A stretch of DNA of 64,000 nucleotides, taken from G963665185 sp963665185 (GTDB lineage Bacteria > Desulfobacterota > Desulfovibrionia > Desulfovibrionales > Desulfovibrionaceae). Below are positions 26,780 to 34,750 of the stretch, piece by piece. Position numbers and translations under genes: made by a program. Below the pieces are notes generated by a model. That model ran no database searches, had not been told where the DNA came from, and worked only from the letters and a program-made list of their open reading frames with translations. How positions within the stretch are numbered: the stretch's first letter is position 1; every line of letters starts with the position of its first letter. The stretch is taken from assembly GCA_963665185.2 (NCBI GenBank), contig CAXXPO010000008.1:62001-126000 (forward strand), given 5' to 3'.

Positions 26780-28309
26780 TCACCCCGCCAGATCGAACAC
26801 CCTCTCCATCCTGTGCCGGTACGTATGCGCCCCGAGCAGCACCTCCCGCCACTGTGCAATCAGCTCCCTGCGCAGCCCCGGCTTTGCCTCGATCCTTTCC
26901 AGCAATGCCGGAACCTCCTCGGGCCTGGAAAACCTCACCGGCCCGACCAAATCCTCTGGAAAAATATCAAGGCCGGGCGTGGCGTCCGTCAGCAGCAGCC
27001 CTCCGGACACCCACACGTCGAAATGGCGCTGGGTCAGGCCGTGCGGCAGGAGCAGGCTGGTCATGTTCAGATTGGCGCGGGAGGCCGCGTAGATCGAAGG
27101 AAGGGAAGAATAGTAGTCCACGGGCGGGCACAGGTCGGAAAAATCCGGCAGAACCCCGCGCCACCCCTCATCGCCGTACACACGGAAAGGCACGTCCGCC
27201 GCCGCCTGCCGCACGCAATGCACCCGCCAGGCCTGGGAACACTGCTCCGCGCCGAATCCGGGCAACCGCGCCGCCTTGTCCGGCCAGAGCGAGGCCGGAG
27301 CCAGCTTCTCCAACCACCAGCCGTAGTCGGGCCAGTCCGCGCCCCTGCCGCGCCCCTGCTCCAGCAGCAAGGCCGCCTGTTGCGTCAGTTCCCGGGGCAG
27401 ACGCAGGCCGGAAAAAAACCTGCCCTTGTCCGGAAAGGCCGAGCTGCCCACAAACACCACCTTGTCGCGGGGGATCGGCGGAACAGGCGGAACAAAAACC
27501 TCCCAGGCGCCCAGCGGCAGATGGTGCACGCTGTGCGCGCCCATGCTGCGCAAGCGGGGGATGAACCAGTCGTCCGTCACAAACAGGTGCAGTTCCTTCC
27601 AGAACGGCGCCTTGAGCCCGGAAAGCAGATGGAACGGATTGTCCACGCACCACACGGCCACTGGAATTTCCGCGGCCCGCAGCAGGTGAAAAAGCTCTCC
27701 CCGGCTATCCAGACCGTGAAAATTCAGGCTGAAAAAAAGTTCGGGCCGCGCCTGTGCAAGACGTTCCAGAACCTGCTTCGCAACCTGTTCCCGGTCCAGC
27801 TCCACCGGAGTCAGGCCCAGGGCGGCAAAGGCCGAGGACACCTCGCGGTGCAGCAGGTCGCCGGACGCCGTGGGCAGCCACACTTCCCGCACCCTGGCCG
27901 GAGCACCGGCAAGAGCCGTTCCCTTCCATTGCAGGGCCGCAAGCACCGGACCCCAGAACGAGGGAAATAGGGAATGAGCAGGCCGATAGACCACTCTTTT
28001 GACACGGAAAAAATCAATGGCGTCTTTTGAAGAAAGGGGAATCCAATGTCCGGGAATGGCCGTCTGCCAGGAGGACGGCATCTGCCGCACAAACTCCGGG
28101 CATTCCAGGTAACGGACCGTTGCCTGGCCGAGCAGTCCGGCCAGCTCCCCCGGATCCGGCCCAAGCCCCAGCACCAGGACGTCCGCACCTGCCTGCGCAC
28201 TGCCCGACACGGCGAACTGTCCGGCTCCGCCCGGCAGGGTGCGGGGCAATCCCAGCTCGTTGACCACCTGAACGCGATCGGGACGCGGATTTGCGGACGA
28301 TTTTTTCAT
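26780..28309 (-). CDS. DUF3880/CgeB-like glycosyltransferase family protein
   Basis: A 509-residue soluble protein. The middle has FSLNFHGLDSRGELFHLLRAAEIPVAVWCVDNPFH, typical of DUF3880. The C-terminal third has the Glyco_trans_1_2 pattern YAASRANLNMTSLLLPHGLTQRHFDVWVSGGLLLTD. Such proteins are annotated as spore-coat CgeB-like or as GT-B glycosyltransferases of surface or flagellar glycosylation in Desulfovibrio-type bacteria. The donor and acceptor are unknown. No clear ribosome-binding site precedes the ATG at 28309. It is divergent from rlmE. Confidence 0.8.
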   Translation of the reverse strand: MKKSSANPRPDRVQVVNELGLPRTLPGGAGQFAVSGSAQAGADVLVLGLGPDPGELAGLLGQATVRYLECPEFVRQMPSSWQTAIPGHWIPLSSKDAIDFFRVKRVVYRPAHSLFPSFWGPVLAALQWKGTALAGAPARVREVWLPTASGDLLHREVSSAFAALGLTPVELDREQVAKQVLERLAQARPELFFSLNFHGLDSRGELFHLLRAAEIPVAVWCVDNPFHLLSGLKAPFWKELHLFVTDDWFIPRLRSMGAHSVHHLPLGAWEVFVPPVPPIPRDKVVFVGSSAFPDKGRFFSGLRLPRELTQQAALLLEQGRGRGADWPDYGWWLEKLAPASLWPDKAARLPGFGAEQCSQAWRVHCVRQAAADVPFRVYGDEGWRGVLPDFSDLCPPVDYYSSLPSIYAASRANLNMTSLLLPHGLTQRHFDVWVSGGLLLTDATPGLDIFPEDLVGPVRFSRPEEVPALLERIEAKPGLRRELIAQWREVLLGAHTYRHRMERVFDLAG

Positions 28310-28391
28310 GGCAAAAACATCGCATTGGCTTGTGGCCGCGTTTCAAGTATGCTCTTCACCCTAACGAAAAGGGAAAAACACAGAAAACACG

Positions 28392-29018
28392 ATGAAACAA
28401 TACCGCGACCACTATTTCAATAGGGCCAAGCAGGACAAATACCCTGCCCGGTCTGTATACAAACTCCAGGAAATCAACAAGCGCTTCCAGGTGCTGCGCA
28501 AGGGCGACATCGTGCTCGACCTGGGCGCCACGCCCGGTTCGTGGAGCCTGTTCGCCGCCAAATGCGTGGTCCCCAAGGGCCGCGTCCTGGCTGCGGACAT
28601 CCAGGCCAACGAAACCGCCTTCCCGGACAACGTAACCTTTATGCAGGAAGACGTCTTCAACCGCTCGGAAGCCTTCGAGGCCGAACTGGCCTCCTGGATG
28701 CCCTTCAACGTGGTCATCAGCGACATGGCGCCCAGCACGACGGGAATCAAGTTCACGGACCAGGCGCGATCCGCCGCCCTGTGCGAGGAGGCCCTTGCCG
28801 TGGCCATGCACTGTCTGGTAAAGGGCGGCCACTTCGTCGTGAAAATTTTCGAAGGGCCGGATTCCAAAGCGTATTACGAGAGCCTTCGTAAATTGTTCGA
28901 CAAGGTCAAATACTTCAAGCCGAAAAGCTCGCGCGACGAGAGCAAGGAAATTTTCATCGTGGCCCTTGGATTCAAAGGGGCTGACGAGTCTGTCGCGCAC
29001 GGCCAAAGCGCCGAATAA
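28392..29018 (+). CDS. rlmE: 23S rRNA (uridine-2'-O-)-methyltransferase, FtsJ/RrmJ family
   Basis: Methylates the 2'-OH of U2552 in the 23S rRNA A-loop late in 50S assembly. The 208-residue product has the catalytic K-D-K-E layout: the lysine in ARSVYKLQEI, the SAM loop DLGATPGSW, the aspartate in VISDMAPSTTGI, the lysine in FVVKIFEGPDS, and the glutamate in KPKSSRDESKEIFIVALGF. Length is normal for the family. It is followed 37 bp downstream by yebC, then the ruv genes, as one rightward cluster. Confidence 0.96.
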   Translation: MKQYRDHYFNRAKQDKYPARSVYKLQEINKRFQVLRKGDIVLDLGATPGSWSLFAAKCVVPKGRVLAADIQANETAFPDNVTFMQEDVFNRSEAFEAELASWMPFNVVISDMAPSTTGIKFTDQARSAALCEEALAVAMHCLVKGGHFVVKIFEGPDSKAYYESLRKLFDKVKYFKPKSSRDESKEIFIVALGFKGADESVAHGQSAE

Positions 29019-29055
29019 AGAGACTTTTCGCGCCAACCGAGAGGAGAAAGGGATT

Positions 29056-29799
29056 ATGTCTGGACACAGTAAATGGGCCACCATCAAACGCCATAAAGGC
29101 GTGCAGGACGCCAAACGCGGCAAATTGTTCACCAAGGCCGCCAAGGAAGTGATGCTGGCCGCCAAACAGGGCGGCGGCGACATCAACGCCAACGCCCGTC
29201 TGCGCACGGCAGTCGCCGCGGCCAAGGCGGTCAACCTGCCCAAGGACAAGATCGAAACCGCCATCAAGAAGGGCACGGGCGAATTGCAGGCCGAAGTCCT
29301 CGACGAGGTGATGTACGAGGGCTACGGTCCCGGCGGAATCGCCATTCTGGTGGAAGCCGCCACGGACAACAAGAACCGCACCGTGGCCGATGTCCGCCAT
29401 GTCTTCAGCCGGCGCGGCGGAAACATGGGGGAAAGCGGCAGCGTGGCCTGGATGTTCGACCGCAAGGGCATGTTCACCTTTTCCATGGAAGACTTCACCG
29501 AGGACGCCCTGCTGGAATTCGGCCTGGAAGCCGGAGCCGAAGACGTGGCCGAGGAAGACGGAACCCTGGTCGTGACCTGCGCGTTCGAGGATTTCGGCGC
29601 GTTGCAGCAGGCCTTTGACGACGCGGGAATGGTCTATGAAAGCGCGGAAACCACCATGGTTGCCCAGAACACCATCGAAGTGGACCTGGAAACAGGCAAA
29701 AAACTCATGGCCCTGATGGAAGCCCTGGAAAACCATGACGACGTGCAGAACGTCCACGCCAACTTCGACATTTCGGACGAACTGCTGGCGGAAATGTAA
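29056..29799 (+). CDS. yebC: YebC/PmpR family regulatory/translation protein
   Basis: The ATG at 29056 begins the invariant MSGHSKWATIKRHKG, and GAGGAGAAAGG precedes it; the frame stays open upstream to 28966 but that part is not family sequence. The 247-residue length is standard. Further signatures are NLPKDKIETAIKKGTG, YEGYGPGGIAILVEAATDNKNRT and FSRRGGNMGESGSVAWMF. Members were described as transcription factors (PmpR) and more recently as ribosome-associated factors easing proline-stretch stalling. It lies directly upstream of ruvC, a very common arrangement. Confidence 0.97.
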   Translation: MSGHSKWATIKRHKGVQDAKRGKLFTKAAKEVMLAAKQGGGDINANARLRTAVAAAKAVNLPKDKIETAIKKGTGELQAEVLDEVMYEGYGPGGIAILVEAATDNKNRTVADVRHVFSRRGGNMGESGSVAWMFDRKGMFTFSMEDFTEDALLEFGLEAGAEDVAEEDGTLVVTCAFEDFGALQQAFDDAGMVYESAETTMVAQNTIEVDLETGKKLMALMEALENHDDVQNVHANFDISDELLAEM

Positions 29800-29803
29800 T
29801 ACC

Positions 29804-30313
29804 ATGGGCGACAACGCAGTGCTCCGGGTGCTGGGGCTGGACCCCGGCTCCCGCCATACCGGATACGGCATCATCACCGAACAGTCCGGTACGCTGCGCC
29901 TTGTGGAGGCGGGGGTCATCACCCTGACCTCCCGCAAGGACCTGTACGAGCGGCTGGGATTGCTTTTCAACAGGCTCTCCCGCCTGCTCGACACCCACGC
30001 GCCGCACGAGGTGGCCGTGGAAAACGTGTTCGTATCCAAAAACGTGATGTCCGCGCTCACACTCGGCCAGGCCAGGGGAGCCGCCCTGGCCGCCTGCGCA
30101 GGACGCGGACTGCCCGTGCATTCCTACGAGCCCACGCTGGTCAAGAAAAGCCTGGTGGGCGTGGGCCGGGCGGAAAAATCACAGGTGGCCTTCATGGTCG
30201 GGCAACTGCTCAACACCAGGGAAACATGGCGCGAAGACGCAAGCGACGCCCTGGCCGTGGCCGTGTGCCACTGCAACGAACGCCGCATGCGGCGGCTGGC
30301 GAGGCTGGCATGA
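29804..30313 (+). CDS. ruvC: Crossover junction endodeoxyribonuclease RuvC
   Basis: Resolves Holliday junctions by paired nicks. The 169-residue product begins, after a short leader, with VLGLDPGSRHTGYG, carrying the first catalytic aspartate (D13). The second acidic residue is in VAVENVFVSKN and the last two are in EDASDALAVAVCH. Three bases separate it from the yebC stop, and its own TGA overlaps the ruvA ATG (ATGA at 30310-30313), so translation is coupled. Confidence 0.97.
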   Translation: MGDNAVLRVLGLDPGSRHTGYGIITEQSGTLRLVEAGVITLTSRKDLYERLGLLFNRLSRLLDTHAPHEVAVENVFVSKNVMSALTLGQARGAALAACAGRGLPVHSYEPTLVKKSLVGVGRAEKSQVAFMVGQLLNTRETWREDASDALAVAVCHCNERRMRRLARLA

Positions 30314-30918
30314 TAGCCTACATCACCGGCTCGCTCATCGAGTTCACGGAAGACTCCTGCCTGGTGCTCACCTGCAGCGGGGTGGGCTACGAACTGCGGC
30401 TCACCGCCCCCGCCCTCTCCCGCCTGCCCCAAAAAGGCGCGGAAGTGGCCTACTACGTCCAACCCGTCATCCGCGAGGACGCCTTCGACCTCTACGGCTT
30501 CGACACCTTCGAGGAGCGTTCGCTCTTCCAGGTGCTCACCTCCATTTCCCGGCTCGGCCCCAAAAAGGCCCTGGCCATTCTTTCGCGTTTCCAGCCCGAC
30601 GAACTGCACCGCGTGGTCTACGACGAAGACCTGGCCGCACTCTCCAGCGTGTCCGGCATCGGCAAGAAAAGCGGCCAGCAGATCCTGCTCGAACTCAAGT
30701 TCAAACTCGGCGCGGAAGGGGCCGTCAAAGGCCGCACCATTGCTCCGCCCCAGGCGGGAGGCGTCTTTTCCGACGTGCTGGCCGGCCTTAGAAACCTCGG
30801 ATATTCAGAGGAAGAAGCCGCACCCGTCCTGCGCCGCATCCTGGAAGCCGACCCCGCCCTGGACGTTACCGAAGCCCTGCGCGCCGTCCTTAAAACCATG
30901 GCCTCGGACCGCTCATGA
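30310..30918 (+). CDS. ruvA: Holliday junction branch migration protein RuvA
   Basis: A 202-residue DNA-binding subunit. It has the N-terminal OB-fold (MIAYITGSLIE, GVGYELRLTA), two helix-hairpin-helix motifs (ISRLGPKKALAILSRF and VSGIGKKSGQQILLEL), and the C-terminal domain III that contacts RuvB (DVLAGLRNLGYSEEEAAPVLRRI). The start overlaps the ruvC stop by four bases, and its end overlaps the ruvB start by four bases (ATGA at 30915), forming a tightly coupled ruvCAB operon. Confidence 0.97.
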   Translation: MIAYITGSLIEFTEDSCLVLTCSGVGYELRLTAPALSRLPQKGAEVAYYVQPVIREDAFDLYGFDTFEERSLFQVLTSISRLGPKKALAILSRFQPDELHRVVYDEDLAALSSVSGIGKKSGQQILLELKFKLGAEGAVKGRTIAPPQAGGVFSDVLAGLRNLGYSEEEAAPVLRRILEADPALDVTEALRAVLKTMASDRS

Positions 30919-31883
30919 ACGCCCCCTTCACACCCGTTGCACCGGACGAAACCATCCGCCCGAAACGGCTGGAGGATTTCATCGGCCAGAACGAACTGCG
31001 GGCCAACCTCCAGGTCTTCATCCGCGCCGCCTCGGAACGGGGCAAGGCCATGGACCACACCCTTTTCTACGGCAACCCCGGCCTGGGCAAGACAACCCTG
31101 GCCCAGATCATGGCCTCGGAACTGGGCGTGAACATGGTCAGCACGTCCGGCCCGGTTCTGGAGCGGTCCGGCGATCTGGCAGCCATCCTGACCAATCTCC
31201 AGCGCAACGACATACTCTTTGTGGACGAAATCCACCGCATGCCCGCATCCGTGGAGGAAGTCCTCTACCCGGCCATGGAGGATTTCAAGCTCGACCTCAT
31301 CATCGGGCAGGGACCCGGCGCGCGCACCGTCAAGATAGACGTGGAACCCTTCACCCTGGTCGGCGCGACCACCCGCCTCGGCCTGCTCACCTCGCCCCTG
31401 CGCGACCGCTTCGGCGTGATCCAGCGGCTGGAATTCTACACGCCCGACGACCTGGCCCGCATCGTGCTGCGTTCCGCCTCCATACTGGGCATGCAGGTGG
31501 ACGAGACTGGCGCCCGGGAAATAGGCAAACGCTCCCGCGGCACCCCGCGCATAGCCAACCGCCTGCTGCGCCGCGTGCGCGACTTCGCGGAAGTCAAAGC
31601 CTGCTGCGTCATAGACAACGCCATGGCCATGGAAGCCCTGGACCGCCTGGACGTGGACCCCATGGGCCTCGACCAGATGGACCGCAAAATCCTCATGGTC
31701 ATCATCGACCACTACCAGGGCGGCCCCGTGGGCGCGAAAACCCTGGCCGTGGCCTGCTCCGAGGAAGTCCGCACCATCGAGGAAATCTACGAGCCCTACC
31801 TCATCCAGAACGGCTTCATCAAACGCACCCCGCGCGGCCGCGTGGCCACGGCCAAGGCGTACAAGCACCTGAACATTTTGTAG
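30915..31883 (+). CDS. ruvB: Holliday junction branch migration ATPase RuvB
   Basis: A 322-residue AAA+ motor working with RuvA. Motifs seen are RPKRLEDFIGQ, Walker A YGNPGLGKTTLAQ, Walker B LFVDEIHRM, the RuvB-specific beta-hairpin insertion LDLIIGQGPGARTVKID, sensor I LVGATTRLG, the arginine-finger region LRDRFG, and sensor II RGTPRIANRLLRR, followed by the winged-helix C-terminus ending RGRVATAKAYKHL. It completes the ruvCAB operon. A MITE-like repeat begins 55 bp after the stop. Confidence 0.98.
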   Translation: MNAPFTPVAPDETIRPKRLEDFIGQNELRANLQVFIRAASERGKAMDHTLFYGNPGLGKTTLAQIMASELGVNMVSTSGPVLERSGDLAAILTNLQRNDILFVDEIHRMPASVEEVLYPAMEDFKLDLIIGQGPGARTVKIDVEPFTLVGATTRLGLLTSPLRDRFGVIQRLEFYTPDDLARIVLRSASILGMQVDETGAREIGKRSRGTPRIANRLLRRVRDFAEVKACCVIDNAMAMEALDRLDVDPMGLDQMDRKILMVIIDHYQGGPVGAKTLAVACSEEVRTIEEIYEPYLIQNGFIKRTPRGRVATAKAYKHLNIL

Positions 31884-31938
31884 GAGCGGGGGAAAACCTT
31901 TTTCCAAAAGGTCAGAGTGATTACAAAGTCCAATCTGA

Positions 31939-32074
31939 CAGGCTGCTCAAAAAGGGGCGAGAGCAAGGCGCAAGGAAATCTCAAGGCCGACGCGTATTTA
32001 CTGATACGCGAGGGTTTGCGGCAACGACGTTTCTTTTGCGGCAACGCGGCTATCCCGGTTTTTTCAACAGCCTG
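31939..32074. mobile_element. MITE-like repeat with CAGGCTG terminal inverted repeats (full copy)
   Basis: A 136-bp non-coding element bounded by CAGGCTGCTCAAAAA on the left and TTTTTTCAACAGCCTG on the right, a terminal inverted repeat. The interior shows GCAAGGCGCAAGGAAA, TACTGATACGC, GGCAACG and TTTCTTTTGCGGCAACG. A diverged second copy lies at 36615-36738 with the same internal order, and fragments of the ends occur at 15399-15433, 51306-51368 and 62406-62465. It ends one base before the stop codon of the metallopeptidase gene. No target-site duplication was established, so calling it a MITE is inference. Confidence 0.6.
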
Positions 32075-32075
32075 G

Positions 32076-32894
32076 CTAGGCGAGAAGACGGGGAACAAGA
32101 GCCTCGGCGCAATTCAATTCCCTTTCCAGGGCCTCCGCCTGCGGCAGAATGTCCCTCACCAGGGCATGGAAACGGTCCGAATGGTCCAGGTGACGCGTGT
32201 GGCAGAGCTCGTGGATGCATACGTAACGAACCAGATGTTCCGGCAGGAACAGCAGTTTGGCGTTCAGGCTGATGGTTCCCCTGCCCGAACAACTGCCCCA
32301 TCGGCCGGACTGGGTACGAATCTGGCATTTCGTGTAGCTGAAACCCGTCTGCCGCGCCGTGGCGGACAGCAGTTCCGGCAACACGGGCCTTGCCTTGCGG
32401 ACCAGGAAGTTGCACAGCAGGGCGCGGGCATCCTGCGTATTTTTTTCCCCGGAATCTTCCCCGTCCTCCCCGGGCGTCTTTCCCCCGGCGCGAAACATCA
32501 GGCGGCGGCCCGCATTGATCCGCAGCAACGCCCTGCCCTTGCCGCTGCCGGGCAGCACGTCCACATCCCAGTTTTCCCCGATGCACCGCAGGTCCAGCCG
32601 CTCTGGAATTCTCGCCTGGGTCCAGGGATCGAAATCAGGAAATCTGACCTGCATGGCCGTGAGGGTCCGCTCTATCCATTCCCGGCGCCGGGCAAGGATT
32701 TCCGGAACCATGGCCGGATCAAACCCCGGCGGGGCCACCAGCACCAACCCGTCGCGCCGGGTCATGCTCAGAACGACCCGGCGGGCGCGACTGCTCAGCC
32801 GCAGAGTGCAGGGCGGCAGGCCGCGCCCCTGCATGGCAGGCCCATTCATCGGCTTCACGCCGTTGTATGTGGAGTCATACTGCTTCCCAGGCAT
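32076..32894 (-). CDS. YgjP/DUF45-type zinc metallopeptidase
   Basis: A 272-residue protein. The catalytic zinc site is in CIHELCHTRHLDHSDRFH (HExxH, then a histidine six residues on), and the diagnostic RWGSCSGRGTISLN lies just before it. This is the UTP pyrophosphatase/metal-dependent hydrolase YgjP family (M48-related fold). The ATG at 32894 has GAGG nine bases upstream; a start at about 32849 (MNGPAMQ) is also possible. No signal peptide, so it is cytoplasmic. An acidic insertion (GEDGEDSGEKN) in the middle is a lineage-specific loop. It is alone, convergent with ruvB, separated by the repeat element. Confidence 0.88.
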   Translation of the reverse strand: MPGKQYDSTYNGVKPMNGPAMQGRGLPPCTLRLSSRARRVVLSMTRRDGLVLVAPPGFDPAMVPEILARRREWIERTLTAMQVRFPDFDPWTQARIPERLDLRCIGENWDVDVLPGSGKGRALLRINAGRRLMFRAGGKTPGEDGEDSGEKNTQDARALLCNFLVRKARPVLPELLSATARQTGFSYTKCQIRTQSGRWGSCSGRGTISLNAKLLFLPEHLVRYVCIHELCHTRHLDHSDRFHALVRDILPQAEALERELNCAEALVPRLLA

Positions 32895-32981
32895 GTTGCG
32901 TCTGCCTCTTTTTCATTGTAAACAGTCCGATGTGTAGAAAAAAAAATTTAGTTCCCAATATATACCCGGAGTCTTCCCCCC

Positions 32982-33326
32982 ATGGACAACGCCTCTTTTC
33001 AATCCGAAATCCTCGACGACGTCGTCGTTGTCTCTGTAAACGGACGCCTTGACCCCCTGACCGGACCTCAATTCGAGCAGTTCGTCAACGACCTCATCCA
33101 AAAGGGGCATCTCAAGTATGTGGCCGACCTGGGAGGGCTGGAATACATCAGCTCCGCCGGGTTGCGCAGCATCCTGTCCATGGCCAAGAAACTTCGCCCC
33201 ATGGGTGGCGCCATCGTGTTCGCCAATTTGCGGGGCATGGCCAGGGACGTGTTCGACATCTCGGGCTTCGGTTCCATGTTCGGCATCTTCGATACGGTCA
33301 GCGCGGCCAAGAAATCCCTGGATTAG
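32982..33326 (+). CDS. STAS-domain anti-sigma factor antagonist
   Basis: A 114-residue single STAS domain, like SpoIIAA/RsbV. The core DVVVVSVNGRLDPLTGPQFEQFV, the phosphorylatable serine in EYISSAGLRSIL (S57 or S58), and the C-terminal helix VFDISGFGSMFGIFDT are intact. Such proteins bind an anti-sigma/serine kinase when unphosphorylated and release its partner. No cognate kinase or phosphatase lies next to it, so its partner must be encoded elsewhere. It is transcribed divergently from the metallopeptidase. Confidence 0.9.
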   Translation: MDNASFQSEILDDVVVVSVNGRLDPLTGPQFEQFVNDLIQKGHLKYVADLGGLEYISSAGLRSILSMAKKLRPMGGAIVFANLRGMARDVFDISGFGSMFGIFDTVSAAKKSLD

Positions 33327-33636
33327 TCGCTTCGAATTTTCACAAAAGGCCTGGGACGGGAAACCTCCGTTCCAGGTCTTTTCCTTGTCGGCGGCGCCTC
33401 ACGGGTGATGTTCCGTGTCCTTTTCCCAGGCAATCTTCAAATATGCGGATTTAACGGACGCGACATAAGTGTGATGTCCGCAAAATACGTCTACGTATTT
33501 TGCGGAGGACCGCGACCTGAAAAACGCGGTTTTCAGGTGCGCTCATGCCGCCTTTGGCGGTGCATGGTGGGCCATGCCCACCATGTGACGTGCCGCTCGT
33601 TACCGCATGTATAATGATGCGGATTTAACGGACGCG
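33327..33636. other. 310-bp repeat-rich gap between STAS and TatD genes
   Basis: Holds a 20-bp direct repeat, ATGCGGATTTAACGGACGCG, at 33443-33462 and 33617-33636. Between the copies is the palindrome TCCGCAAAATACG/CGTATTTTGCGGA (33477-33506), related to 9573-9608. A short GGCGGTGCATGGTGGGCATG-type segment lies near 33560-33585. No protein or RNA gene recognised. Confidence 0.6.
33473..33506. repeat. GATGTCCGCAAAATACG palindrome, copy 2
   Basis: A near-perfect palindrome, TCCGCAAAATACGT-CT-ACGTATTTTGCGGA. It shares its first 10 and last 14 bases with the copy after trmFO (9573-9608), and sits inside the direct repeats of the STAS-TatD gap. Confidence 0.6.
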
Positions 33637-34473
33637 TCACGAGATTCCGAAAAAGCGCCTGGCGTTATCCCCTGTGACGCGCCATATCTCCTCAACATCC
33701 ACCCCGCGCAGTTCCGCGATCCTGGCCGCCGTGAAAACGACATAGGCCGGCTCGTTGCGCCTGCCCCTGTACGGCTCGGGCGTCAGGTACGGGCAGTCCG
33801 TCTCTATCAGCAGCCGGTCCGACGGAATCATCCGCACGGCCTCCTGCATCGCCTCGTTCCGGGAATACGTCACCGGACCGGGCACGGAAATATGCCAGCC
33901 GCGCTCCAGAATCCGCTCCGCCATGTCCCTGTCTCCGCCAAAGCAATGCCACAGCAGCGGCCTGCCTGCCCAGCCTTCCCCGTCCAGCACGGCAAGAGTG
34001 TCTCCGTCCGCGTCCCGGCTGTGAATGACCACGGGCTTGTCCAGCTCCCGCGCCAGAGCCAGCTGCGCCCGGAACCACTCCTTCTGCAGCGGCGGCGCCA
34101 CCCGGTCCCAATAGTAATCCAGCCCTATCTCGCCCACAGCGCGCAGTCTCGCATCCTCTGCAAATGCCCGGCGCATCCGCGCCAGCATGTCCCGGCCCTC
34201 TTCCCCGCCTATCTCCCCCACGTCGTTGGGATGCAGGCCCAGCACGAAAAAAACCTCGGGCCGGGCCGCGAACAAACCCCGCCCCCTTTCGTACGCGTCC
34301 GGTCCCAGAAAGACGTTGCCTATGCGCTCCACGCCCGAAGCACGGGCGCGGTCCAACACCTCGTCGAGATCCTCGCCAAAGTGTTTCAGGTTCAGATGCG
34401 CGTGGCTCTCGACGCCGATGCACGGCAGCCCCAGACTCTCGGGAGAAGGTCGGTTTTTGTTTTTCTTGCTCAT
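33637..34473 (-). CDS. TatD family metal-dependent hydrolase/DNase
   Basis: A 278-residue TIM-barrel hydrolase of the YcfH/TatD group. Signatures are the N-terminal GVESHAHLNL (normally DSHCHL/DSHAHL; here Glu replaces Asp), FVLGLHPNDV, AVGEIGLDYYWD, KPVVIHSRDADGDT, WHCFGG and RLLIETDCPYLTPEPYRGRRNEPAYV. Metal-ligand histidines and acidic residues are otherwise all present. The family has 3'-5' exonuclease or D-aminoacyl-tRNA-deacylase-like activity. An upstream extension, MSKKNKNRPSPESLGLP, precedes the barrel. Confidence 0.93.
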   Translation of the reverse strand: MSKKNKNRPSPESLGLPCIGVESHAHLNLKHFGEDLDEVLDRARASGVERIGNVFLGPDAYERGRGLFAARPEVFFVLGLHPNDVGEIGGEEGRDMLARMRRAFAEDARLRAVGEIGLDYYWDRVAPPLQKEWFRAQLALARELDKPVVIHSRDADGDTLAVLDGEGWAGRPLLWHCFGGDRDMAERILERGWHISVPGPVTYSRNEAMQEAVRMIPSDRLLIETDCPYLTPEPYRGRRNEPAYVVFTAARIAELRGVDVEEIWRVTGDNARRFFGIS

Positions 34474-34499
34474 GTCTATGTTGATCGGGAGAAAGAGTG

Positions 34500-34560
34500 C
34501 GGGGGGGAAACCTCTTGAAAGAGGTTCTCCCCCTCGCGCTCCCCCTTCCAGAACGTTTTA
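34500..34560 (-). repeat. GTTCTGGAAGGGGGAGCGCGAGGG repeat, copy 1 (reverse orientation)
   Basis: On the minus strand it reads AACGTTCTGGAAGGGGGAGC, then GCGAGGGGGAGAACCTC, then TTTCAAGAGGTTTCCCCCC, so it forms a GGGGAGAACCTC/GAGGTTTCCCC hairpin. It is closely matched by 60827-60892 on the plus strand. Confidence 0.65.
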
Positions 34561-34625
34561 TTATTAAAGAGATTTGTTTTCAGCCGGTCGCTCCAGAGGA
34601 CACGCTGTCCTTGGAACATGCATTT

Positions 34626-34679
34626 GTTTTCTTCCCTGTGCACGGAGCGTGAACGCTCCGTGCACAGGGAAGAAAAACA
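34626..34679. terminator. Long near-perfect palindrome
   Basis: Arms of about 24 bp (TTTTCTTCCCTGTGCACGGA...) around a TGAA centre, in the gap between tatD and the glycosyltransferase. It is followed by CAGGAGGCCGTTGCCTCCTG, GGCGGAGTCCGGAGGC and GCCTCTGGC hairpin sequence shared with 8120-8150. Possible terminator or structural repeat. Confidence 0.5.
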
Positions 34680-34750
34680 AAATCGCAGATCCAGGAGGCC
34701 GTTGCCTCCTGGCGGAGTCCGGAGGCAGGGCCTCTGGCAAGGGCTTCTGC

